Notes: generated from the letters alone by a model not told the origin. Shown: positions 25,123 to 36,369, numbered from the stretch's first letter. The stretch is 64,000 nucleotides of DNA from Linnemannia elongata (GCA_036320915.1 JAXBDG010000006.1:744001-808000); one strand, 5' to 3'. Translations and numbers: made by a program.

Positions 25123-26114
25123 AATTTTAAAAAAAAACGAAAACAAGGTGCGATGCCCACAGAAGCAAACGACCGAATGTCTATGTCCGTATTGTTTGGT
25201 GCTCCAACTTGTCACTGGAATTGTTGTGACTGAGGACAACCATACCCTCTGCCGTGATTATGATTGAAACGGGCAAAGAACGCAAAAGGAATCGATCGTT
25301 GAAAGGGATCGGATCAAATGTGTAAGCAGTTGTACTTGTGATGAACAAGTTGTACAGCAATGAGAAACACAAAAGACACGTTTTCTATCTGTACTTCTGA
25401 CATTTTCAACAGGTGTGGATAACTGTTTCGTTATTACTAAGAGCAGGTTTTTGCCAATAGATTAAGATTATGGTGGGCCGCCCATGGTTTGACGACATCT
25501 GTGACTTTGGTGGAGGTTTTGACTCGAGGAGATAAAATGTATTTAATCGTGGATGATGATGATGATGATGGTGATATGATGTTTCTTGATAGGGCGCAAC
25601 TACTGGAGTAGCGAGTCAGTTTTGTATCAGACTCAGATCTGGTTGACGGTACGGTTGTTAGAACTGTTGGCGTGGATTTGAAGTCTGTTGTTGCTATTTC
25701 TGTTGTGGTCCGGCTGACTGAAGCTAAAGTACCGCCAGTGCCGCTGGGAGGTGAGATGTGCGCTGGAATTGTCTTGCGAAATAGCTGCGAAGATTGGTGG
25801 TAGGTGATAGCCTGGTTGGCGACCGAAGGCGGGTGGGAGAGAATTAAACGGAGCGTGTGTGTATGTGCGGCCCATTGCTGAGCTACGCTGTGTCGAGCAG
25901 TACTGGTTGGTGGCGTCGGAAGTAAGAAGTAGTTGTAATATAAGGGTGAAATGATAGAGGCGAAGAATAAAAACTAAGAAAGGAAGGAGTAAAGAGGGTA
26001 TAAAAGGAGGAAGCAGCAAGAAAGGAAAAGAAAGGAGAGAAAGAAGAAAGACAAAGCGAAAAGAAAGTAGAAAGTGGGGGGAGGGAGGAGATATTTTTTA
26101 CCTGGTGAGTGACA

Positions 26115-26270
26115 ACGCGTTGCCACCATATCATTGATCATTGATAAAGACGCGTTTGTATTGGATGTTCGCGTGAAAGGGATCAAAGCAGTCTCTCTTG
26201 TCTCGATCTAAACGCGTCGCGCCTTGTCTATTAATCGATTCTACATCGTATGCAATCAAGTATTACGCGT
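26115..26270. promoter_or_regulatory. Cluster of four ACGCGT (MluI cell-cycle box) motifs
   Basis: ACGCGT occurs at 26115-26120, 26150-26155, 26212-26217 and 26265-26270. In yeasts this palindrome is the MCB element bound by MBF (Mbp1/Swi6 type) upstream of G1/S genes. Elsewhere in the window it occurs singly. No clear gene starts next to the cluster: leftward is a small unrecognised minus-strand frame, rightward the 3' end of the membrane-protein gene. Confidence 0.5.
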
Positions 26271-26885
26271 GCCTCATTGAACAACAGGAAAATCAACACA
26301 CACCACACACCACACACAGGCACACAATTCCAAGTACCAACAACCATTGAAACACGGAACACAATAAGCACGAACTAGACGCAAAACCGGAAAAGGCTTC
26401 ATGTATTATGAGAAAAGGAAGAAACAACACCACTATTTCATTTGTCGATACTCGAAAGAATCTATGGCCATGTATATCATGTGCACTTCACGATCGATGC
26501 AATCCAGATAGTCATTATTGCGTTCGTCGCTACCAACACCCTTTGTTGTTCCCTCGTCCTCATCTTCCTCTTCCGTTTCTTTTCACGGTAAAGTCAATGT
26601 ACAACCCCGATGCCATATGTTCTTGTCGGCCGTCTCCATCTGGGTATAATGCAAATCGTGCAATTCAATGTCACTCTTAGGAAAGAGAATAGGAAAAGAA
26701 TACGTTTTTTTTATTGTTGTTGTTGAAGTGCATGGAGGTTGAGGTCGCAAGAAACGAGATCCGACACCACCAACAACAACAGCAACAGGTCAAAAACAGA
26801 GACGAAAAATGTAAATCATGGATGACACAAAAAAAAAAAGGTCGACTCATCTATAGTGGTTTGTTGACTATGGACTCTCGTTCGA

Positions 26886-28257
26886 TTATTGACAAGGACC
26901 ATCATCTCTCCGCTGGTCGCGTTCACGATCCGTAGTCGTCTTAAAGTCTTCTTCTATTCTCTTAAACTTCCTGACCGTCCGCCACATCATGTAGATGGGC
27001 AACATCTCAAGCAGAACAGTGTCAAAAGAGGGATATATCCATGACCACAACGGCGACCCGACATAGTCGATCAAAGCCATTGGTAACATTAACTTGGATG
27101 GTCCGTTGATAAACCGTGTATGACCCTGCACGGATAAACTCACGTCGACCAACAGGCAGCTTAATTGTGCATAGTACAGCGCTTGACAACGTCGCTTTGA
27201 TGTGCTGGTGGTTGTTGCAAGTACAATCAGGCCGAATACTTCTATCCACATGTTGAAAACGAGTGCTGCCATAATGAACCCTATGGCACAGTATGATGTG
27301 AAAAATAATCATAAGCACTCAACACAAAAAGTATCAACACCACGCGAGGAAGATCTAGCTTCCATTTGGTCCATCTTTTCATCTCACAGGTGGCTAATAC
27401 AAAAGGCGAATCAAGAAAAAGTCTCACTTACAAGGATAACTGTCGGCCACCTTGAGTCGTTTCCAGTTATACTGAAAGCTCACCATGAAGTGGAAACCAA
27501 GGACGACCCACCACTTCGACATCAAATTTGAAAGTGTTTCTGGCTTATCTTCCTCTTCCTCTTCCTCTACTTTCTCCGTTCGGCCTTCGTCTCTTCCCTG
27601 TTGTTCTTTTGAGGGTCCTGCTTCGATATCCTTATCCTCCTTGTCAATGCCCTGAACGGATTCCTCCCGACTCTTCAGTACCCTCTCATCATCCGCCTGC
27701 GTCTCGTTCAGAACCATCTTCAAACCAAACCCAACCACCACTAACGTTACAAACTCAAACACCATCGATTGGATAGGCTGAAAGTAGTCGAAAGTAAATA
27801 CATATGGTGTGGCGATAGATGTCATGTATCCCACATACGCAAATCTGAGGAGTAGCTCAACGGGCCAGCCATAGAGGGCGAGTCGAACCAGCACCGTCCT
27901 GGAACTGTACGAGACGACTGCCCGAAGGGTGCCGCTTAGCAAGCACATACAACTGAAGACGATGGTTAATCGGTTCAGCGAGGCCATGAGGATCCATCCT
28001 TTGACTGCGGCAGTTTTGACATGGTTGCGTGAAATTAAAATGAAGAACGAGAATGTGAGCTGACAATTGACACGGATAGTTCCTTTTTTTTTTCTGGATA
28101 GTTAAGGAAGAAGGGAGAGTGAAAGCATGTTCTTACGTTGTGCTGACTTGACGAAGATCTCAAAAAAGATGTATACTCTGACAATGTCAACAAGAGAATG
28201 GACCAGGATGAGTCCACGGAACAACAAAGTCACTCTGTTCCTGGTAAATAAAGGCAT
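26886..28257 (-). CDS. Orphan multi-pass membrane protein (about seven helices)
   Basis: Three exons (minus): 28137-28257, 27432-28004, 26886-27280; about 362 residues. I recognise no family. Hydrophobic segments occur at about residues 11-32, 43-64, 79-101, 120-139, 202-217, 233-256 and one or two more near the C-terminus (LPMALIDYVGSPLWSWIY, FDTVLLEMLPIYMMW). A roughly 60-residue, very acidic hydrophilic loop containing a Glu6 run separates helices 4 and 5. The tail is charged and basic-acidic mixed. Splice junctions are in phase: SAQ/LKGW joins exons 1 and 2, and SYPW/FIMAALVF joins 2 and 3. The topology is receptor- or transporter-like but no signature motif is present. It lies 301 nt downstream of pirin on the same strand. 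Confidence 0.75.
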
Positions 28258-28558
28258 GGTGATAATTTGTTTGAAGAGGTGGGAGGATGAGAGAACGGAA
28301 GAGATGAATCTGAACGTTAAATAAGAAAATAAAAAAAAATAAAAAGTGGCGTTGAGCTGCCGGATAAATATGGCGCAGTGGATGACAAAGAGTCTTCATA
28401 ATCGCTCGCGATGCGAAAGCAAAGGACAGGAAGTATTTTCGAATATACATAACATCATGCACACGCTTCAGGTAGACTAGAGTCGTTTATTTTTCAATGT
28501 TTTTTACAAGATTTTTACATATGATACAAGGAGAGAGAGAAAAGAATTGAAGGTGCGT

Positions 28559-29443
28559 TTAAGCAATGGTAGAACGCCAGTTGCGGGCACGTTCGAATCC
28601 GTTCTTGTTGTTCTGGTAGTCAACAAAAGTGTCATAGATCTCCTCGGACGAGTTCATAACAAAGGGACCGTGCTGAACAATGGGCTCCTTCAAAGGCTCG
28701 CCAGCGATAAACACAAAGTGTGCGTCCTCATCCTTTGTCTGGATCTTGACTGTTGTCGCTCCGTCCTCCGAGAGTGTGAGAGTGTGGTGGGCCTTGCCCT
28801 CGAACTCCTTGTCGCCGATAAAGGCGGTGCCCTTGAGCATGTAGAGGAATCCGGTGTAAGTCGAGGGGATGGTCTGGGTGACGGTCCTGTTCTTGTCCAT
28901 CTTGAAGTCGAGGTACATGGTGGGTGTGCGAGTGTAGACCTGCGACTTGACTCCATGGGACTCTCCAGCGATGACCTTGACGACAACACCGTCTTGAGGA
29001 GTGGCACGAGGGATCTGACCGTCGAGGAGTTCCTGGTATTGGGGCTCACACATCTTGTGCTCCTTGGGCAGGTTGATCCACAGCTGCAATCCATGAGCAC
29101 GGGTCTGAGACTTGACTGGCATTTCCGAGTGGACAATACCACGACCGGCAGTCATCCACTGCAAGTCGCCAGGTCCAATGGTTCCCTTGTGTCCTGCAAA
29201 GTCCTCGTGCTGGAACTGACCCTCAAGCATGTAGGTCACCGTCTCGAATCCACGGTGAGGGTGGTCAGGGAAACCACCGTTCTTGTCGACAGAGAACTCA
29301 TCGAGCATGAGGAAGGGATCGTGGTTACGGAGTTCGGGACGTCCAATGGATCGACGGACACGGGCACCGACTCCCTCGGATTGTTCCTTTGAGAGAACTG
29401 ACTTAGTGATAGATCTGGAGAAAGGAGTAGTGGTAGCAGTCAT
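28559..29443 (-). CDS. Pirin (cupin-fold metalloprotein)
   Basis: Intronless, 294 residues. Pirins are Fe-binding bicupins; family members act as nuclear transcription cofactors or quercetinase-like dioxygenases. The metal ligands of the N-terminal cupin are present: H61 and H63 in HPHRGFETVTY, H105 and E107 in GRGIVHSEMP. LDEF, GDLQWMTAGRGIVHSE and the C-terminal cupin segment (FIAGEPLKEPIVQHGPFVMN) are diagnostic. No targeting sequence is evident, so nucleus or cytosol is likely. A TATAAAA motif lies about 155 nt before the start codon. A degenerate second copy lies 7 kb away beyond the NACHT gene. Confidence 0.95.
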   Translation of the reverse strand: MTATTTPFSRSITKSVLSKEQSEGVGARVRRSIGRPELRNHDPFLMLDEFSVDKNGGFPDHPHRGFETVTYMLEGQFQHEDFAGHKGTIGPGDLQWMTAGRGIVHSEMPVKSQTRAHGLQLWINLPKEHKMCEPQYQELLDGQIPRATPQDGVVVKVIAGESHGVKSQVYTRTPTMYLDFKMDKNRTVTQTIPSTYTGFLYMLKGTAFIGDKEFEGKAHHTLTLSEDGATTVKIQTKDEDAHFVFIAGEPLKEPIVQHGPFVMNSSEEIYDTFVDYQNNKNGFERARNWRSTIA

Positions 29444-31105
29444 TTTGGGCTGTTGTCTTCTTGTGGGTGTAGCTGAGAGACGAGGAGTTGTTGTGCGAAT
29501 GGGAGAAATGAGGAAGAGTATTTGTTGTAGTCGAGTGTGGATATGATATTGTTTTTTTGTTGAGAGGAAGAGGGGATTTGTGTTGGAAGTCGGTTGATTT
29601 TATACTTTTTTGCTGTCTTCTTCCCCTCTTTCCTTCCTTCCAATTGATAATGCGATGATCAATTGGCCAATGAAAAGTGACTAAGCCTGACAAGTGGGTG
29701 GCTTAGAAATATTTTATGATTAAGCATTGGACATGTCTGACCAAGAACAGGTCCCACTAGGGCAAATGCGGATCCCAGGCAGAGATGATATCTAAGAGTC
29801 CTGAACAATCATCGTCCATCTAATGCAGGTCACCATTCACCATACGAGAAAATGGAGGTCCCAAAAGAAACGAGAAGATTCCTCTCTCCCTACTGCTTAG
29901 CAACATCGTGCTCTAGAAAATGCCTCTTCCACGTCACGTTCGATAACATTCATCGATGATCAAATCGGTCTCACCGAGCTTGATCGATAGCAATACCGTG
30001 CCTGAAAAGAAGACGCGTACCGTTCTATAGGTTATATACCTTGCAAAGCGGTTGTAGATACTTGAACAGGATCAAGCTGCTGCCGCAGAACTACGTACTT
30101 GAGACCCTACCCTTCCTTCAAGAGGCTCCTGCTGCAGATCTCTTTGATGTTAGCGTACTCTGTTTGTGCTCAGTTAAGCATACAAAAAACCAATTGTCAA
30201 TCTTTGAGGTCAAACACACAGAAAGGGCATGGTGGAGTGGCGTGCCTGCATGAATTGGCACAGCCAAGGCAAAGCAAGAACAAGGCAGTGGACGAAATGG
30301 CGAAGGGATAACATAACATAATCCCAATTGACCTTTTCACTTCTTTCTTCTCTCTTTGGCTCACCTCCTGTCATCATCTCCTCCATCACTATCCGCAAAC
30401 CCTCAGCCACCGTCGTCCCTCTCTCTTTGTCTTCATTACTTATACCACGACTCGACATTCAGCACTTTGTTCACATTGTGAATTCATTTTGTATTGTTCA
30501 TTCGCCACTTTTTTACTCCGCTACCAACTCCAGCAGACACGCCGTTCCCTCCTCGCACGCGCTTGTCGAAAACCTCAACCACAATCCAACAAAAAAATAT
30601 TAACAATCGAAGATCACAAAGTCCGACACCGAGTTCTCACTAAGTAAGTTTGAGGGTGCCAGCACAACAATAAGTGCAATTGACAGCCGTTCTTAACTAA
30701 ACACCATTCAAACCGATATCTTATCGACATAGTCCACCAAGTTTCGCTAGCCAAACACAAGTCCGGTCCATCACCAAAACGAACAGAACTACATAAGGAA
30801 CCCTTTTGTTGCATCTTTGTAAGTAAGGTGAATGATGCACGACCATCCCATGCACATCTGGTCATGATATGCCGTATTGTTTAAACATCCCCTAATGATG
30901 CACATACTTTTATTGATAGCTTCGCAATCTCGTACCAACCATTCATCTGCCCATCCTCTTCTTTGCAACCCTTTACCAGCAGCAGGACCATTTTTCAAAC
31001 CAGCGCAAGGTAAAGGAATGAAAGTAAGCATTATAGTTGATTTATCTCAGTAAAGTCCAGACTGTTAATCCATGTCATTCATGCTTGATATGTACAGTTG
31101 TAACC
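29444..31105. other. Intergenic, pirin promoter and NACHT-gene upstream region
   Basis: The first 200 nt serve the pirin promoter. The rest has no recognisable coding sequence; short frames around 30.0-30.9 kb lack family features. A CAG just before 31100 could be the acceptor of an intron in the NACHT gene's 5' leader. Confidence 0.55.
29598..29604 (-). promoter_or_regulatory. TATA box of the pirin gene
   Basis: TATAAAA on the minus strand about 155 nt upstream of the pirin ATG, a plausible core-promoter position. Confidence 0.5.
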
Positions 31106-34100
31106 ATGTCCTCCGCGCCACTCGTTATCCCAGCTACCCAGCCGCAGCGCCCTGCTGCGAGTGGAACCCTCCGCGGAGACATTTTCCCCGAAAATGTTAT
31201 CAAACCCACCTACAAGACCGACCTGCCCAAACCGTATGCTCGTGTCGACAAGACCCCGCAGCTTGTCTACTGCTCCAGTCTGCTCTCCAAAGCTCAGAGA
31301 CCGTTGCCACCAACCTCAAACAGCGATGTCCCCCAGGATTCGCCTCTCGACGACAAGGAAAAGAAATGGATTAAGCTCATTGATCCCGTCTTGCAGGACC
31401 GATATCAAGGGCTTGTTGAGCAGTTGGTCAAAACGTTCACTGACAACCTACTCAAGGCGTCTGATGTGGTCCCAGAGATCGTTCTTGTTGGTACCGTTCT
31501 CGACCGTGACACCTACCGCAGTCTGCTTTCTTGCTTCATCTTCAAGTTTGAGCAGACAGCAGTGGTGGATGTCACCCTGCTCCAAGGTATTGTGCAACTG
31601 ATCGAGTGCGCCTCATCTGGATACCTTGTTGATGATGATTTGGTCAGGATCACTACTGTTCTTTCCAAGGAGTTGTCAATCACCCATATTGGCACGAGCG
31701 ACCACCCCTTGCATCTGACGATGTCGCTCGCTCGAGTTCTTGATGTGATGGTGGCTGGTAAGGTCAAGGATCTGAATCGTGAGCGAGACCATCAGCCGAT
31801 GCTGCAGCTCCTGAACAGTCTGATGGACAGCGACAATGTCGTTCAGAGGTACGAGGCAACCTATTCCTACCAGGCTCTCCAGTACGCACCTGATGATGAG
31901 ACTCCGCTCCAGGTGCTGTGGAGATATGCCAAGGTTGCAGCAGCAAACGCAGGCACAGTGTCGAGTATTTTCAAGTTGGATCCAAAGGGGCTCCTCAAAG
32001 GCATCGAGCGCCTTCAAGAGATTGGCGCAGGAGTTGTGGGAGTTACTAGCACTGGAATTGAGATAATTGAGACACTCCGTGTCGGTGCTGGTGGAGTGGT
32101 CCGTTCATCAGAGAACAAGTTCTACGTTACGAAGAAGCGCTCCTGGTATCTTGCCCTGCAAGGAACGGCTCTCTTTATTCGACAGGGACGACTTTCGGAC
32201 TTTAACCTAGTCGTCAGCCGGGCGCCTTGCCGCTACAACGCCAACTTTCAGTGGGGGATCTGCCGCCAGCTCGGGGAGATTGCAGTCGACCTGCTCTGGG
32301 ACGCTCCAGTCCGTCAACAGGCCGTTGACTTTCTAGGGGAACTGTATAGAGGCGCATCTGACTGGGAGCCGCATGTCGAAGTTAAGCGATGGATTCTGAC
32401 TATCCTTGTCCAGATATCAGAGCTATCGAATATCTCTATCAAGAATCGCGCTGGTGCCTTGTTGCTGGACCTGAAGAAGGATGGCACCACCGAGTTTCTT
32501 GGCTCTTACCCGCTGAGCAGACGTCTCCCTTTGCCAACGGCCTCTCCGCTTCTTGCTAAGGTCCAAGAAATTCCAAAACTGGAGTACGAACTGCATGCTT
32601 TGAGGTTGATGAGGATTGCCGAGTACAAACAGGCTGTCTATATCGACTGTATGGCCAAGCTCAGTCTCCAAGGCACGGACGACAATCTGTTCCCTCTCAT
32701 GGACAAGGTCAGGGACTTTCTTGCCAGCGACACCCAGGTCATGCTTGTTCTTGGCGACTCGGGGGCGGGCAAGTCGACTTTTAACCGTCACCTGGAACAC
32801 GAGCTCTGGCAGGAGTATAATGCAGGAGGCCGCATCCCGCTTTTCGTCAACTTGCCATCCCTCGAGCGACCAGAGAAGGATTTGGTCGCTGAGCAATTAA
32901 GGATCCATAACTTCTTGGAGGACCAGATCCGTGAGCTGAAGTTGCACCGCCAATTCACATTGATCTGTGATGGATACGACGAGAGCCAGCTTACATCCAA
33001 TCTGCATACCGCCAACCTCTTCAACCAATCTGGACAGTGGGACGTCAAGTTACTCATTACCTGTCGCACTCAGTATCTCGGACCGGACTATCGGAGTCGC
33101 TTCGAGCCCAAGGCGGTGGACCCGTATGCTTGTGTCGCCAATGACCTTTTCCAGCAAGCCGCTATCGCCCCGTTCAGCAGAGAGCAGATCGAAGACTATG
33201 TGGAGCAGTATGTTCCTCTCGAGCCGCGCACATGGGTCAAGAAGGACTACATGGACAAGTTGGAGGCCATCCCCAATCTGATGGATCTGGTCAGGAACCC
33301 GTTCCTCCTTACCCTGTCACTGGAGACCCTTCCTATCATTGTTCAAGGGAAAGCCGACCTCTACAGGCTTCGAATCACTCGCGCGGAGTTGTACGATATC
33401 TTTGTGAAACATTGGATGGCTGTCAACAAGCGTCGCCTGCAGGATCAAAAGTTGAGCGGGAGCAGTCAGATAGCGCTTGACATCCTCTGTGACGACGGGT
33501 TCGAACGCAACGGTATTCTGTACCAGATGGAACTGGCGGCGTCCATCTTTCAGGAACAGGACGGCAAACCTGTTGTTGACTACTCTCATATGAGAGACAG
33601 AAAGACATGGAAGGCTCGGTTCTTTGGCCTTGATCCTCAGAGGGCACTCCTTCGAGATTCTAGTCTGCTGAGTCGTGCCGGCAACCAATACCGCTTTGTC
33701 CACCGCTCGGTCTTGGAATACTTTTTCTCTCGCACCATCTCTGGGCCCCCCAAGGAGCAGGATGAATTTGATCCGCCTGTCCATTCTGAAACCCCCGCCA
33801 CCTCGCCCACCCTTAGTGACCACCCGCTATCTCAGAGAGACCTTGTCGCAGAACTCTCGATCATTCAGTTTCTGGCCGAGCGCGTCCAGCTGGATTCTGG
33901 ATTTAAGGACGATCTCCTCGCCATCATAGAGCTGTCCAAGGCCGACGACCAAGCTGCTCGAGCCGCCGCAAACGCCATCACGATCTTGGTCAAGGCCAGA
34001 GTACGATTCAACGGGGCTGATCTTCGGGATATTCGAGTTCCTGGGGCGAACATGTCTGGCGGCCAGTTCGACTCAGCACTGCTGCAGGGAGCCAACTTGA

Positions 34101-36139
34101 CGGGTGTCAACCTCACCAAGGCTTGGATTCGTCAGGCGGACTTCACCAAGGCGCGAATGGAAGGAGTCCAATTCGGAGAGATGCCATCCGTGGAAGAGGA
34201 AGACTGGGTGGAGTCGTGCGCATATTCGCCTGATGGAACATCGCTCGCTGTAGGTCTAAGAGACGGCCGCATCAACATTTACAACACCTCAATATGGATG
34301 ATGACTCGCACTTTTCAAGGGCATCGAAAGTCTATTAACAGCATCGTTTATTCGCCTACCCGACATCAACTTCTTTCAGGCAGCAGGGACAACACAGTAC
34401 GACTGTGGGACTGTGAGAGCGGGTCATGCGTTTTTGTTCTGGAGGGACATACCGACGTAGTGTGGGCTGTGGCGTTTTCACACTCTGGCAAGCAGGTCGC
34501 TTCGGCTGGAGAGGACAAGACTGTGAGGCTATGGGATGTTCAGACAGGCACCAATCTATCCATTTTGACCGGTCATACTGAATGGATTCGTAGCATTTCC
34601 TACTCACCCGATGGACATACAATTGTGTCTGTTGGCGACGATAGCATGATCCGGTTCTTTGACACGCAGACAGGACAGCCAGGAGAAGTCTGGGAAAGTC
34701 AAAGTGGTAGAACGATGAGAGTCGCATTCTCTACTGAAGGCCCAAAGATCGCTGTAGGGCATGACAATGGCGAGTTACTGCTCTACAATACAACTACAGG
34801 CAACCCAATAAGGAATTGGAAGGCTCATGTCTACATAATCGTGTGTGTTACGTTCTCTCCGAACAGCCAATGGATCGCCACATGTGGTATGGACAGTACG
34901 GTGAAGGTCTGGAGTGCAGCAACAGGATCGATCCTCTCCGTCTTCACAGGTCATAGCTACAGGGTCCAACAGGTAGCCTTTTCACCCAACGGACTTCAAC
35001 TTGCCTCTTGTAGTGTTGACAGGACCATCCGGCTTTGGGATGTGAGCTCGTTGGGTATAGGCATGGACGTGGATGGCGGATCGGACCCATTGATGTGCGT
35101 ACTTTTTACTCCAGACGGTCGAGTTCTCTTCTGTGGCACCAAGTCAGGAGTTGTGAGGCGGTATGATGCAGTATCCGGAGAGTCTGGTCTTGCCATAGTT
35201 TCCGGAAATAATCATGTAGAGTGCCTAGCGATCTCTGCGGATGGTCTTCGAATTGCGTCAGCAGGGATAGACAACAAAATCGTCACTGTATGGGACATAG
35301 TAACAGGTCAAGCCGATGTTTTGCTCTGCGGTCACACAAAACGAGTTACCGCCTTGGCTTTTTCAGCCGACAACCGCTGGATCGCCTCAGGCAGCGACGA
35401 TGGGACAGTGCGAATTTGGGACGCCCGTTCAGGATTAATTGACCATGTGCTTAGCGACCATAGTGATATTGTTGCGTGTTTAGAATTCTTGCCGAACAGC
35501 CATCAAATATTGTCGGGAACTTTTGATGGAGTTATTCGAGCCTGGGATTTGAAAACTCGTGAATCTAGAATTGTTGTGGATACTCGAGGTGTTATGGAGC
35601 GTTGGAATATATCAACTTCACCAAATGGCTCAAGGATTGCTTCCCAAGGCTTTGGGAGCACTTGGGTGAAGCTTTGGGATATGGAGAGCGGGCAACTGCA
35701 ACAAACGCTAGAGCACGACGAAGCACCTTGTTCTTTTGCGTTTTCGACCTATGGCCAATGGATGGGTGTAGGCTTGGTTCATTCGGTTTGCCTCTGGAAT
35801 CTTGCAGCTGGCAAGAAAGCAGAAGGAGGAGAAGGTCGAGGAGAGTGGAAGTGTTTGGTGCGTATCCGAGATATCTTTGGAGATGTCGACAGCATTGCAT
35901 GGAAACCTAACACATTGGACTTTAGCGTCGGATGCGCGAATGGGTCCCTTCAAGTGTGGAGACTGGTGGATACATTGACTTCGTCGTCGGATGAATGGTC
36001 TGCCCAGTTGATTTGGAGCACTGGAAATCCTGTTCTAGCTGCTTCGGATGCCCTTTTTGAAGATGCTGTTGGTCTCTCTTCAGCCAGTCAGCAATTGCTC
36101 ACTCAGCGTTGCAAGGGTGCTGTCGCTTGCACAACGTAG
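31106..36139 (+). CDS. STAND/NLR-like protein: helical N-domain, NACHT, pentapeptide repeats, 14 WD40 repeats
   Basis: Single exon, 1677 residues. The order is a long helical, Arm-like region (1 to about 540), a NACHT NTPase with Walker A GDSGAGKS (about 549-556), Walker B LICDGYDE (about 617) and sensor motif LLITCRTQYLG, then a helical region. Pentapeptide-type repeats follow (ANMSGGQFDSALLQGANLTG and on, about 970-1025), and then a WD40 array. I count 14 WD units, several ending in complete WD motifs (VRLWDC, VRLWDV, IRLWDV, VRIWDA, IRAWDL, VKLWDM), enough for two seven-bladed propellers. STAND proteins are ligand-gated switches used in fungal nonself recognition and programmed cell death; no known toxic effector domain is visible. 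The architecture resembles a family expanded in Mortierella. I chose the ATG at 31106 as the first in frame. Confidence 0.92.
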   Translation: MSSAPLVIPATQPQRPAASGTLRGDIFPENVIKPTYKTDLPKPYARVDKTPQLVYCSSLLSKAQRPLPPTSNSDVPQDSPLDDKEKKWIKLIDPVLQDRYQGLVEQLVKTFTDNLLKASDVVPEIVLVGTVLDRDTYRSLLSCFIFKFEQTAVVDVTLLQGIVQLIECASSGYLVDDDLVRITTVLSKELSITHIGTSDHPLHLTMSLARVLDVMVAGKVKDLNRERDHQPMLQLLNSLMDSDNVVQRYEATYSYQALQYAPDDETPLQVLWRYAKVAAANAGTVSSIFKLDPKGLLKGIERLQEIGAGVVGVTSTGIEIIETLRVGAGGVVRSSENKFYVTKKRSWYLALQGTALFIRQGRLSDFNLVVSRAPCRYNANFQWGICRQLGEIAVDLLWDAPVRQQAVDFLGELYRGASDWEPHVEVKRWILTILVQISELSNISIKNRAGALLLDLKKDGTTEFLGSYPLSRRLPLPTASPLLAKVQEIPKLEYELHALRLMRIAEYKQAVYIDCMAKLSLQGTDDNLFPLMDKVRDFLASDTQVMLVLGDSGAGKSTFNRHLEHELWQEYNAGGRIPLFVNLPSLERPEKDLVAEQLRIHNFLEDQIRELKLHRQFTLICDGYDESQLTSNLHTANLFNQSGQWDVKLLITCRTQYLGPDYRSRFEPKAVDPYACVANDLFQQAAIAPFSREQIEDYVEQYVPLEPRTWVKKDYMDKLEAIPNLMDLVRNPFLLTLSLETLPIIVQGKADLYRLRITRAELYDIFVKHWMAVNKRRLQDQKLSGSSQIALDILCDDGFERNGILYQMELAASIFQEQDGKPVVDYSHMRDRKTWKARFFGLDPQRALLRDSSLLSRAGNQYRFVHRSVLEYFFSRTISGPPKEQDEFDPPVHSETPATSPTLSDHPLSQRDLVAELSIIQFLAERVQLDSGFKDDLLAIIELSKADDQAARAAANAITILVKARVRFNGADLRDIRVPGANMSGGQFDSALLQGANLTGVNLTKAWIRQADFTKARMEGVQFGEMPSVEEEDWVESCAYSPDGTSLAVGLRDGRINIYNTSIWMMTRTFQGHRKSINSIVYSPTRHQLLSGSRDNTVRLWDCESGSCVFVLEGHTDVVWAVAFSHSGKQVASAGEDKTVRLWDVQTGTNLSILTGHTEWIRSISYSPDGHTIVSVGDDSMIRFFDTQTGQPGEVWESQSGRTMRVAFSTEGPKIAVGHDNGELLLYNTTTGNPIRNWKAHVYIIVCVTFSPNSQWIATCGMDSTVKVWSAATGSILSVFTGHSYRVQQVAFSPNGLQLASCSVDRTIRLWDVSSLGIGMDVDGGSDPLMCVLFTPDGRVLFCGTKSGVVRRYDAVSGESGLAIVSGNNHVECLAISADGLRIASAGIDNKIVTVWDIVTGQADVLLCGHTKRVTALAFSADNRWIASGSDDGTVRIWDARSGLIDHVLSDHSDIVACLEFLPNSHQILSGTFDGVIRAWDLKTRESRIVVDTRGVMERWNISTSPNGSRIASQGFGSTWVKLWDMESGQLQQTLEHDEAPCSFAFSTYGQWMGVGLVHSVCLWNLAAGKKAEGGEGRGEWKCLVRIRDIFGDVDSIAWKPNTLDFSVGCANGSLQVWRLVDTLTSSSDEWSAQLIWSTGNPVLAASDALFEDAVGLSSASQQLLTQRCKGAVACTT

Positions 36140-36369
36140 TCCATTACACTTTTTTTCATTCATAGAGACACTAGGCATGCTCGTTAGTGGCCTTTCAACT
36201 GCTATTGAAGGCGAATGGCGTACCGATTAATAGCAAATCTTATTTTTGTTTGCTGAATGCTTTACATGTTTTTTTACCCATTGTGGTGCTGGTAGTGTTA
36301 CTGATAGTTGTGCCGAGGTGCGTTTGGTACAAGGAGCATAGGAAAACAACGTATTACTTTGAAGCACCA

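Larger units (their letters stand above)
24898..26885. other. Gene-poor region with MluI-box cluster, no confident gene
   Basis: After the F-box gene comes a likely polyadenylation signal, then a GAT microsatellite (about 25553-25575). A minus-strand frame ending at 25633 could encode a small basic protein but has no family match I recognise. Four ACGCGT hexamers lie at 26115-26270. A/CA-rich DNA continues to the membrane-protein stop at 26886. Confidence 0.55.

Noticed and set aside
25633..26019. Minus-strand frame left of the MluI-box cluster
   Set aside because: Could be a small gene, but it has no recognised motif and begins in pyrimidine-rich promoter-like DNA; kept only as a question.
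28547..29392. Plus-strand open frame opposite pirin
   Set aside because: Antisense shadow; the pirin frame has the full metal site and family motifs.
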